A program made the position numbers and the translations under genes. The notes under the pieces were generated by a model that saw only the letters and a program-made list of their open reading frames with translations, was not told where the DNA came from and searched no databases. From NCBI RefSeq assembly GCF_946227985.1, contig NZ_CAMKGL010000016.1, forward strand, positions 1-64,000: 64,000 nt of DNA, given 5' to 3'. Numbering within the stretch: position 1 is the stretch's first letter; each line of letters starts with the position of its first letter. Of this stretch, positions 26,434-34,519 are shown one piece after another. The stretch comes from Serratia quinivorans. GTDB lineage: Bacteria > Pseudomonadota > Gammaproteobacteria > Enterobacterales > Enterobacteriaceae.

Positions 26434-27180
26434 TTAACGGCCGCCGGAGGCCTCGATAAAGCTGCCGGTGACGTAAGAAGCGGCATCGGACAGCAGCCAG
26501 GCGATGGCTTCTGCCACCTCTTCCGGGGTGCCACCGCGCTGCATCGGCAGGTTGCCTTTCACCCTGTCAACACGCCCCGGCTCACCGCCACTGGCATGCA
26601 TTTCAGTGTAAATACACCCCGGCCGCACCGAGTTAACGCGAATACCTTGTGCCGCCACCTCCAGCGCCAGCCCGGTGGTCAGGGTGTCGACCGCCCCCTT
26701 TGATGCGGCATAGTCGATATACTCCCACGGAGCCCCTAAACGAGCGGCGGCAGAGGAAACGTTGACGATAGCCCCGCCCTGTCCACCATGACGATGCGAC
26801 ATACGCATCACCGCTTCCCGGCAGCAGAGGAAAGAACCGGTGACGTTGGTAGTCAATACCCTGTTGATACGCTCGGCGGACAGTTGCTCAATGCTCGACT
26901 GCTGAAACAGAATACCGGCATTGTTGACCAGTGCGTCAATAGGCCCGAGGGTGGCATCCAGTTGGCTAAACATCGCCACTACCTGGCTTTCATCGCCAAT
27001 ATCGGCCCGCAGCGCCAGCGCCCGATCGCCCAGTGATGCTATCTCCGCGACCACCTGTTGCGCCGCAGCTTCATTCTGCAGATAGTTAACGCCCACCGCA
27101 TATCCCTGGCGGGCCAGCAGCAGCGCCGTGGCGCGGCCAATACCCCGGCTGGCGCCGGTGACCAGTGCAACTTTAGTCAT
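26434..27180 (-). CDS. ygfF: NAD(P)-dependent oxidoreductase YgfF (SDR)
   Basis: The 248-residue classical SDR has TGASRGIGRATALLLA, NNAGILFQQSSIEQLSAERINRVL, IVNVSSAAARLG and the catalytic YAASKGAVDTL. It is close to E. coli YgfF along its whole length (for example TGLALEVAAQGIRVNSVRPG and YTEMHASGGEPGRVDRVK). The substrate is unknown. E. coli ygfF also lies near gcvTHP, which supports the assignment. Confidence 0.9.
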   Translation of the reverse strand: MTKVALVTGASRGIGRATALLLARQGYAVGVNYLQNEAAAQQVVAEIASLGDRALALRADIGDESQVVAMFSQLDATLGPIDALVNNAGILFQQSSIEQLSAERINRVLTTNVTGSFLCCREAVMRMSHRHGGQGGAIVNVSSAAARLGAPWEYIDYAASKGAVDTLTTGLALEVAAQGIRVNSVRPGCIYTEMHASGGEPGRVDRVKGNLPMQRGGTPEEVAEAIAWLLSDAASYVTGSFIEASGGR

Positions 27181-27726
27181 AGTGTTCCTTTCTCTGATTG
27201 GAAAGTCATAACCGGTAACCGGCGCTCAGCAAAGCTACCTTCTTCAACAGAGTATAGATATCCATGCTGCAGAATATCCAAGGGTATTTTTCCACTTTTT
27301 TCCCTTATTAAAATAAACCTTATAACTGCACCAAACGACGCAGCTGTTTTTTAATCCGCGGTTTTACGCTTTTATAAAAGGTGAGGGACTGCGCAAGCTG
27401 AATATGTGGCATGGGCGAGGAAAACAGGACGGAATGATTCCCCCTTTGCGCGCCAACGTCGGAAGGCGGTATGACCAACACCAACAATAAAATTGCGCCT
27501 GTACAGGTAACCGCCGTTGAAAAATTGTCGACACGCATTCGTCCCTACCCTGATGATTTGTGCAGCAATCAGCGTACGCGAAATATATCGACGCTCCCTT
27601 AACGCCAAATTAATCCCAGATTAAGGTTTGCTTAAGAACGATGACGCAAAAAGGATGGCGGCGTTGTCTTCCCCCGGTGGTTGTAGTTATATAGCCGCCA
27701 GCACAGTGACATAAACCGGATACCCC
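27181..27726 (+). other. Intergenic region upstream of the two-component genes
   Basis: About 545 bases hold no convincing gene; two overlapping minus-strand frames at 27320-27608 lack ribosome sites and family features. Apart from the TTAA boxes at 27609-27636 I see no defined element. The region must carry the promoters of ygfF and of the response-regulator operon. Confidence 0.5.
27609..27636 (+). promoter_or_regulatory. Three phased TTAA boxes, PmrA/QseB-like operator
   Basis: ATTAAT, ATTAAG and CTTAAG occur in a row, each separated by exactly five bases, giving an 11-bp period. This fits the PmrA/QseB box pattern (YTTAAK, five bases, YTTAAK) apart from the first base of two hexamers. 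It lies about 90 bp before the response regulator start and suggests autoregulation. Confidence 0.65.
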
Positions 27727-28395
27727 ATGAACATATTGTTAGTGGAAGACGATCTGCAATTGGGCAAGGCCCTGTGCCGTGCATTAGAGCTGGCGGGCTT
27801 TGAGCTATGCTGGGTGCGGCTGGTGCATGATGCTCAAACCAGGCTCTCACAGGGTCATTTCGATTTAATGCTGCTGGACCTGACCCTGCCAGACGGGGAT
27901 GGATTAAAGAAACTGGTTGAGTGGCGGGCCGCCGGACAAAATATCCCGATCATTATTCTGACCGCCCGCGACCGCATCGAAAGCCTGGTCAATAGCCTGG
28001 ACTCCGGTGCGGACGACTTTCTGGCCAAACCTTTCGCCTTGCCTGAGTTGATATCACGCGTGAAGGCGGTTAACCGCCGCATGGCCGGGTTTGCCTCCCA
28101 AACCTGGATCCTGGGCAATCTGTATCTGGACCCAATCAATCACCAGGTGACGCTGGATGACGAACTGCTGTTGCTATCGAAAAAGGAGTATCGACTGCTG
28201 CATGAACTGATGCGCTGCGCCGGTACCGTGGTGCGCAAAACCGCACTGGAGCAGAGTCTGTTCGGCCATGGCGACAGCGTGGAAAGTAATTCTCTGGAGG
28301 TGCATATGCATAACTTGCGGCGCAAGATTGGCAAGGAAAAAATTATAACCGTGCGCGGCATAGGCTATTTATTAAAAAAAGAGACTCTGGGATGA
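27727..28395 (+). CDS. OmpR-family response regulator, PmrA/QseB type
   Basis: The 222-residue regulator has a receiver domain with the acidic pair VEDDLQ, phospho-acceptor Asp in LLDLTLPDGDG and Lys in DDFLAKPFALPE, plus a winged helix (LSKKEYRLLHELMR, SNSLEVHMHNLRRKIG, TVRGIGYLL). The ALPELISRVKAVNRR linker resembles BasR/PmrA and QseB. It overlaps the kinase gene by four bases. I cannot say which stimulus it serves; neighbours such as eptA or arn genes are absent from this window. Confidence 0.9.
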   Translation: MNILLVEDDLQLGKALCRALELAGFELCWVRLVHDAQTRLSQGHFDLMLLDLTLPDGDGLKKLVEWRAAGQNIPIIILTARDRIESLVNSLDSGADDFLAKPFALPELISRVKAVNRRMAGFASQTWILGNLYLDPINHQVTLDDELLLLSKKEYRLLHELMRCAGTVVRKTALEQSLFGHGDSVESNSLEVHMHNLRRKIGKEKIITVRGIGYLLKKETLG

Positions 28396-29798
28396 TAAGT
28401 TTAAAATCCTTTTTTATGCGCACTATTATTTTCCAGGTTTTAGCCATATTACTGCTCTGGGGCGCATTAATTGGTTGGGTGAAATACTCATATTACCCTG
28501 ATGCGGAAAAGTATTTAGATAATCAGCAACGCATTGTCGCACGTGGTATTGCCAATATTCTTGACAAGACAGATGTTACCAACCGCAGTTATCTTGAGGT
28601 GATTAAAGATATCGAAGTCATGTATATCGACTCGATCAAAAACGGCATGCAGGATGAAATAGACTATCGGCCACTATTTGTGGTTTACGATAGCAATAAT
28701 CAGATGCTTTACGCCTCACCGTCACAGGAAAAACCGCTGTTCCTGCCGCCGTCGGTGCTGTCCGGCACCATCAGTTACGCCAATGTGAAGTGGCATATTG
28801 CCGGCAGTTGGAGCGATAAACAGCAATTTAGAGTGATCGTTGGCGAATCCTTTGACAACCGCACCACTATTTTCGGCAATCCGGCAGAAAGCACCGCGAT
28901 CCCGCTGTTGGTCACGCTGGCAGCCATCATTGTCACTTTGCTGCTCACCGCCTATCTCAGCCTGCGGCCACTGCGGCAAATTGCCAGAATGATCTCTGAC
29001 CGCAAGCCCGGTACTCTGTCCCCGATTAATGCGGCCGAACAATATCAAGAAATCCGACCAATCGTTTTGGAAATCAATAAACTGATGGCGCGTATCGATG
29101 CTGCCAATCAACGTGAAAAACGCTTTATGGCCGATGCAGCGCATGAGCTGCGCACCCCGATCGCCGCCGTGCTGGCACAGTTGCACCTGTTGACCCAGGT
29201 GGCGGATAAAACCGAACGTCAGGAAATCATTGAAGACATGCAGCAAGGGTTGGATCGTGCCGCATCGCTTTCGCGCCAGCTGATTGACCTGGCCAAACTG
29301 GAGTCGGAAGACTTCCCACTGAAGATTGAAACGGTGAATATCCACGCGGAAATCGGCAAATGCATTGCCCAGCACGTTCCCTATGCGCTGGAGAAGAACG
29401 TCGAACTCTCGCTGGATGGCAGTGAAAATGTGATGATTGATACCGATCGCCACTCGCTGATTACGATTTTTACCAACCTGTTGGAAAATGCCATCAAGTA
29501 CGCGCCTGACGGTGGCCGAATCGAAGCCAACATCCGTTCGCTATCGCCACTGGGTTGCTACATTACTCTGCGAGACAATGGCCCCGGTATTAACCCTGAA
29601 TACCACAAACGGTTATTCGAACGTTTTTATCGCGTGCCAGGTACTCTGCAGGTCGGCAGCGGTCTGGGGCTGGCGATTGCCAAAAATCTGGCGGATAAAA
29701 TCGGTGCGCAACTGCGGGTGGCCGAAGGGCTTGATGAACGCGGCATCGGCTTTGTTATTGATCTGCCAGAGAACTATCTGGCGTCATCAGAGAGTTAA
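28392..29798 (+). CDS. Sensor histidine kinase, partner of the regulator at 27727
   Basis: The 468-residue kinase has two transmembrane helices (about 12-29 and 166-190) around a periplasmic domain of about 135 residues that begins KYSYYPDAEKYLDNQQR. A HAMP-like linker is followed by the phospho-acceptor His in MADAAHELRTPIAA. The ATPase part has TNLLENAIKYAPDGG, RDNGPGINPE and GSGLGLAIAKNL. The cytoplasmic half is of the PmrB/QseC sort, but the sensor domain lacks features I can link to a ligand. Confidence 0.9.
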   Translation: MISLKSFFMRTIIFQVLAILLLWGALIGWVKYSYYPDAEKYLDNQQRIVARGIANILDKTDVTNRSYLEVIKDIEVMYIDSIKNGMQDEIDYRPLFVVYDSNNQMLYASPSQEKPLFLPPSVLSGTISYANVKWHIAGSWSDKQQFRVIVGESFDNRTTIFGNPAESTAIPLLVTLAAIIVTLLLTAYLSLRPLRQIARMISDRKPGTLSPINAAEQYQEIRPIVLEINKLMARIDAANQREKRFMADAAHELRTPIAAVLAQLHLLTQVADKTERQEIIEDMQQGLDRAASLSRQLIDLAKLESEDFPLKIETVNIHAEIGKCIAQHVPYALEKNVELSLDGSENVMIDTDRHSLITIFTNLLENAIKYAPDGGRIEANIRSLSPLGCYITLRDNGPGINPEYHKRLFERFYRVPGTLQVGSGLGLAIAKNLADKIGAQLRVAEGLDERGIGFVIDLPENYLASSES

Positions 29799-29858
29799 GC
29801 CACCATAGCTCCCAATTTCACTGCAACGACATCCGCTTGATTTGCTGTGGTAAACAAA

Positions 29859-29880
29859 TGGGCAACCTGTTGTTTGCCCA
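29859..29880 (+). terminator. Hairpin after the histidine kinase gene
   Basis: TGGGCAA pairs with TTGCCCA around a short loop, followed by an A/T-rich stretch (TAAATAT). It lies between the convergent kinase and oxidoreductase genes. Confidence 0.5.
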
Positions 29881-29895
29881 TAAATATAAAAATAG

Positions 29896-30864
29896 CTATC
29901 CGGTAATGCGGATCACCGAGCGGACGTCGCTTTTCTTGTTCAGATCCCACACTTCAGCGATCTCGGATAAGCCATGCTCCTGAGTGTCGACCGAAATCTG
30001 CCCGGTGGCCGCCAACGCCAGGATCTCACTGGCATATCTCTGCATCTCAGCCGCCGGTGGAAAATTGCCGGTGCCGCTACCCATAATCTGCAGTTGGTTA
30101 CTGCGCAATACTGCCGCCGGCAAGCGAATGTCTGGCCCGGCCATCGACCCAACATTGACCAAGCGAATACCTCGCCCCCCGGCGTAGGAAGACAGGTCGT
30201 GGTTGTTCAGCGTGGCCAGCAGCGCTTCAGTCGCCGTACCCCAGATATAATCGACTATCACCTGATATCCGTTCGGCCCTGCGGCAGCAGCGAAAGCCTG
30301 GGTTAGCGCATCCCCTTCCAGACTGAGATCCACCGTAGCATCGACATCCAACGCATCCAGCACGCTCTGCCGACGGCCTGCTGCAACAATGCGCCCTGCG
30401 CCCGCCTGGCGTGCAGCCGCCACCGCCAGTTTCCCCGAGGTGCCGGTCGCGCCAATAATCAGTACCGTCTCGCCAGCCTGAAGCTCGGCACGCCAGTGCA
30501 GCGGCAGCCAGGCAGCGAATGCCGGGTTGATCAAGGCGGCGGCGGTAGCATCATCCACACCCGCCGGTACCGGCACGGTCCAGGAAGCGACGGTACGCTC
30601 AGCCAGAGCACCGTGCGGCTGTCGGAATGAGGCAAAATAAACCCGCTGGCCGTCCGGTGTATAACCAACGCCATCGGTTCCAGGCACGATCGGCAACACC
30701 TTTGGGCTGGAGTAATGGGTTCCCGCTACCATGGCACGATCCAACTGTTTGATACCGGCGACAATCACCTCAATCAGGGTTTCCCCCTCTCTTGCTTGCG
30801 GTTCATCCACATGACCGACAACCGGTGGCTGACCTAACGCGTTTACCATTGCAGCTCTCATCAT
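29896..30864 (-). CDS. Quinone-oxidoreductase-like MDR enzyme
   Basis: The 322-residue protein belongs to the medium-chain dehydrogenase/reductase superfamily without the structural zinc site. It has the GroES-like N-terminal half (VPGTDGVGYTPDGQRVYF) and a Rossmann domain with GATGTSGKLAVAAARQAGA for NADP(H) binding. The substrate is likely a quinone, enone or aldehyde; this is family-level inference. It stands alone downstream of the autotransporter terminator. Confidence 0.85.
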   Translation of the reverse strand: MMRAAMVNALGQPPVVGHVDEPQAREGETLIEVIVAGIKQLDRAMVAGTHYSSPKVLPIVPGTDGVGYTPDGQRVYFASFRQPHGALAERTVASWTVPVPAGVDDATAAALINPAFAAWLPLHWRAELQAGETVLIIGATGTSGKLAVAAARQAGAGRIVAAGRRQSVLDALDVDATVDLSLEGDALTQAFAAAAGPNGYQVIVDYIWGTATEALLATLNNHDLSSYAGGRGIRLVNVGSMAGPDIRLPAAVLRSNQLQIMGSGTGNFPPAAEMQRYASEILALAATGQISVDTQEHGLSEIAEVWDLNKKSDVRSVIRITG

Positions 30865-30900
30865 TGCTCCTTATTCCGTTTGGGTTGCTATGCAGCGACA

Positions 30901-30935
30901 ATAAAAAAGGGACACCGCATCATGCAGTGTCCCTT
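30901..30935 (-). terminator. Terminator of the autotransporter gene
   Basis: On the minus strand AAGGGACACTGCA and the matching arm form a strong hairpin followed by TTTTTTAT. It lies 60 bases past the autotransporter stop. Confidence 0.85.
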
Positions 30936-30995
30936 GATAACACGCTTTGCCGAATGTGTTATGGGGTTTTACTCAACGGCAACTTGCTGAAGAAA

Positions 30996-33900
30996 TCAGA
31001 AGCGCCAGTTCACAGACAGATTGCCCTCTAATGAATTGCTGCCCTGACGGAACAGCTCACTGGAAAGCCCGGCCCCCACAGAAACATCTTTATTAAGCTG
31101 ATACTGCACCCCTGCCTGTGCTGCCAACCCATCACGCCCGGCCAACGTGCTTTTGCTATCGAAAGCAGAGGCGTCATAACCGACGAATTGAGCACGCTGG
31201 GTGACATTGTTGCTCAGCAGCTCATGCTGCCAGCCAAGGCGCAGCGTGGCAGACAAGGCCTGTGGCCCCTGATACAGCGCCTCCACGCCCAGCGTGCTTT
31301 GCAACGAGTCGGCATAATGGCCTTTAATCTGCATCGGCAAGGTGCCAGAACCTGACTCTTTAATCGTGCGATGGGCGGTGGCGGTATAATCCAGCGCCGC
31401 CACCGGGCCGAAGCTAAACGACTCGGTTAATGCAAAATGATACCCGCCACCCAGGGTTAATGAGCCATTCCAGGCCGTCCAGTCGCTCTTGCCGGTACCG
31501 CTCACGCCGGCAATATCAAATTGGCGCTTCATCTGATTATCCTCCGCCCCTATGCGCCCCAGGCCATAGGCAAACGGCCCAACCATGGCATCCTGTGCGT
31601 AGTTGAACTGCAAGCCAACATCAAAGGAGGTGCTGTGCGTGCGCGCCCGATCGGCGCTTTTGGCGTTGACCGTTTGCCCGCCGACCGCCGCGTGGAAACC
31701 GGTGGTCAGGCCCGGCAACAACCCGTTACGTTTCTCGGCACCGAACAGCACACCATAACGCGATGCGTTGTAACCGGCGATCGTGCCCGTATTGTTTTGC
31801 CAGTTACCGCCGCCGTACGGCAGGGCAAAACTGATCCAATCTTGCTCGTCGTCCGTTGGCGCCAACGTCAAATTGCGTTCCGGTGCGGTCAAGGCGCGGG
31901 TTAACTGGCGTTCGCGGTCGAATGAGGTCTGAATCAGGCTGTTATAAGCCGACGGCTGCAGCTGCGCCAGCGCACTGTTCACCTGCCGACCTTCGGGGCT
32001 GGAGAAATCCAGCGCGGTCAGTAACGGCCGCAGGTCGTTCCCCGCCGTCGCCGCGGCACGGGCTAACGCCAGACCCACATTTCGTTCATTCGCATTCTGC
32101 GCATATTGACTGTAGGCCGATACACCACGGGTCGCGCTGATTTGATATTGCCCGGCCTCCAGCGGTGCCACATGGAAGCTTAGCGTCGGTGATACCGCCT
32201 CAACGCTGAGCCGATCGAATTCACCGTTGACCTGCCCCAATTGCAGCAGCGAAGCACTGTTCAACTGCCAGTTTGAGGCATACCAGCCTTTTACAGGCAT
32301 CAGCGTCAAAACGCCACCCAGACTGGATTTTCCGCTGATGTGTAGTTGATCGCCACGGCCCAGGCTGTCGAACATCAGTTGCAAACGCCCCTGCGGCCCC
32401 TGCCGATAATCACCGTCGATCGACAGCTTACCAAAAGGTGAACCTGTGGTGAGTAAGCCATTGTTGGTAAACCACCCGCCATCCGACAGCGCATAGCGGC
32501 TATTGCCCGCCAACTGTGCGCCAGGCTGGATATCCACACTATAAACCTGATGGTTACCGTTCAGCGTGGTTTTCCCGCCCTCGGCTACCAACGCCAGGTT
32601 GTCCTTGCCACTAATGTTGCCGTTATAGGTGAAGTCGAAATCATTATCCGCCACGGCGGTCACCTGCCCCAGCGCATCCGGCCGTAGACCGAAGGTTAAA
32701 CGGGTGAGGCGAGCCAGGTTATTTTCGTCCCGTTGAGCATAGTCAGAAATAATGTCGCCCTGAATATCGGCGCCGCGCATCACGTTAATCGCGCCGGCCA
32801 GCGCATTCACTGACTGGTAAATTGCCGCTTTGGCCCCCTTTAGCGAGCCGGTGATATCGAAATGGGAGACCAGTGGCGCAGCCCGGTATTGGGACAAGTC
32901 AATGCCATCCCACAGCCAGATATATGAACCACGGTATTCTTTCTCATTGCTCATCAGGTTGTTGCCGAAATCCAGTCTGGCAGCCACACCGTCCTTACCG
33001 ATCGCCTCCAGGCTACCGCGTTGGATAATCGTGTGGCTATCGCCGTAAGCCACCAATAAGCCGGTGCCGTAGTCACCATTCGCCTGCACGCGGGTACCTG
33101 GCGCAATGGTCAGCGTATTGCCCACACCGTCAACCCGAATACCGGCGGCGGCAACACCATCGGCCAACAAGTCACCGCGTTGCTCTACCCGGTTGTTACT
33201 GCCGTAAATGTGCAACCCGACACCGCGGACGGCGGTATTGGCTTTACCGTCGAGATACGCAGTTCCTGCAGCATTGCGCGCGAAATACCCTTGCTGGTTA
33301 ACCACATCCAGGCCACTGCCATACACAGAATGACCGAAGAAGTTACGGCGATCGATGTCGTATCCTATGTCCTGTAGCACCGCCAGTTCGGCTTCCATCA
33401 TAGAGGTGTAGTTACGGTAGTTTTGATGGCTCATCAGGCTGCGATCCAGCTCACTATGAGCCATGTAATTATGATCCACATCGCCAAACTCGTCGAGGAT
33501 ACGCACCGGAACTCCCGGCATGGCGCCAGCCAGCACTTCCTTGACGTGGCTACCGGCGAAATAGCCCTGATCTTTGCGCAAGTCAAAACCTGAAGGGTCG
33601 TCCGGCCCCTCGCATCCTTTGCATAAAATAGCCTGCCCTGGCCGCGCCGGATTACCGTTATCGTCAAACAGATGTGATGTCCAGCTCCCCTGCGTCGTAC
33701 CGAACTGGGTCACGCCATCATTCGCCACACCAGCGAAGGTGCTAATCCCTAACGCATGGGCAATCTCATGAAATGTGATGACTTCCAGATCAAAGCGGGA
33801 ATCGGTCGGGACCTGGGCAGGTGAGGCCAATACCGGGGCAAAGTCCAGTTTTCCGATGTGAACTACAGCGTGGGCGCCACTGTTCAACACCCCCGCCTCC

Positions 33901-34271
33901 TGGCCTTGCAATACCGCCTGAAGTTGGGTCAGGCTGAATGGGGTTTCGCTGACATCAGGGCTCATCGCTCCGGCATTTTGTTCATCAAAGGTACCGACGT
34001 TGATCACCCCAGGCAATTGGCCAGCCTTGGGTTTAATGATATCGGCCCAGCGCTGCGCCGCACCGATCACCTGAGCCTTTTGAACGTCATCCAGTACCCA
34101 AGATGAGTACAAGGGACCCCACTCATCCGTAAAATAACCGTCGTCGGTGGGAGTGAAGAAATTCAGTTTAAACACCGTTTGTCCGCTGCTATTGCGGACT
34201 TCATAACTCTCAACCGCCTGCGCGGAACAGAAGGGTAAAGCCGCAATGATTGCGATAGCCAACCTTTTCAT
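30996..34271 (-). CDS. Autotransporter with a zinc-metallopeptidase passenger domain
   Basis: The product is about 1091 residues. The ATG at 34271 has AAGGAG six bases upstream and starts a signal peptide (MKRLAIAIIAALPFCSAQA); the frame's earlier start does not. The first ~310 residues look like a metallopeptidase: TFHEIAHALGIS gives the HExxH zinc site, SLMSH resembles a Met-turn, and ELAVLQDIGYDID is typical of matrixin-like peptidases. A region of short beta-helix repeats (GVGLHIYGSNNRVEQRGDLLADG and similar) follows. The last ~280 residues form a type Va beta-barrel (DWISFALPYGGGNWQNN... ending LSVNWRF). Such proteins move the passenger to the cell surface. The target of the peptidase is unknown. 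Confidence 0.88.
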   Translation of the reverse strand: MKRLAIAIIAALPFCSAQAVESYEVRNSSGQTVFKLNFFTPTDDGYFTDEWGPLYSSWVLDDVQKAQVIGAAQRWADIIKPKAGQLPGVINVGTFDEQNAGAMSPDVSETPFSLTQLQAVLQGQEAGVLNSGAHAVVHIGKLDFAPVLASPAQVPTDSRFDLEVITFHEIAHALGISTFAGVANDGVTQFGTTQGSWTSHLFDDNGNPARPGQAILCKGCEGPDDPSGFDLRKDQGYFAGSHVKEVLAGAMPGVPVRILDEFGDVDHNYMAHSELDRSLMSHQNYRNYTSMMEAELAVLQDIGYDIDRRNFFGHSVYGSGLDVVNQQGYFARNAAGTAYLDGKANTAVRGVGLHIYGSNNRVEQRGDLLADGVAAAGIRVDGVGNTLTIAPGTRVQANGDYGTGLLVAYGDSHTIIQRGSLEAIGKDGVAARLDFGNNLMSNEKEYRGSYIWLWDGIDLSQYRAAPLVSHFDITGSLKGAKAAIYQSVNALAGAINVMRGADIQGDIISDYAQRDENNLARLTRLTFGLRPDALGQVTAVADNDFDFTYNGNISGKDNLALVAEGGKTTLNGNHQVYSVDIQPGAQLAGNSRYALSDGGWFTNNGLLTTGSPFGKLSIDGDYRQGPQGRLQLMFDSLGRGDQLHISGKSSLGGVLTLMPVKGWYASNWQLNSASLLQLGQVNGEFDRLSVEAVSPTLSFHVAPLEAGQYQISATRGVSAYSQYAQNANERNVGLALARAAATAGNDLRPLLTALDFSSPEGRQVNSALAQLQPSAYNSLIQTSFDRERQLTRALTAPERNLTLAPTDDEQDWISFALPYGGGNWQNNTGTIAGYNASRYGVLFGAEKRNGLLPGLTTGFHAAVGGQTVNAKSADRARTHSTSFDVGLQFNYAQDAMVGPFAYGLGRIGAEDNQMKRQFDIAGVSGTGKSDWTAWNGSLTLGGGYHFALTESFSFGPVAALDYTATAHRTIKESGSGTLPMQIKGHYADSLQSTLGVEALYQGPQALSATLRLGWQHELLSNNVTQRAQFVGYDASAFDSKSTLAGRDGLAAQAGVQYQLNKDVSVGAGLSSELFRQGSNSLEGNLSVNWRF

Positions 34272-34466
34272 AGAGCACTCCTTGTGAGTTAATCTTCCCT
34301 GCAAAAATATTTTGCTGAGACCAATTTAACCACGAGGGTTTAAACGGAAATGAAACAGGGCCGAGTCTTAACTCGGATTGAAAAAAATGGTGGGTAACAG
34401 CCTGAAAAATAAAAAAACCGCAATTAATCAAAATGATAAACAAGAAAATTCTTAGATGTTTCACGC

Positions 34467-34493
34467 AAAAAAAAGCAGCGCATGATGCGCTGC
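34467..34493 (-). terminator. gcvTHP terminator
   Basis: GCAGCGCAT and ATGCGCTGC form a perfect hairpin followed on the minus strand by eight T residues, just after the gcvP stop. Confidence 0.9.
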
Positions 34494-34519
34494 CTCTTGA
34501 TCCCCATCGACAGAAGAAC

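Noticed and set aside
27320-27608. Two overlapping minus-strand frames upstream of the response regulator
   Set aside because: No start signals or known domains, and the region is better explained as a promoter region.
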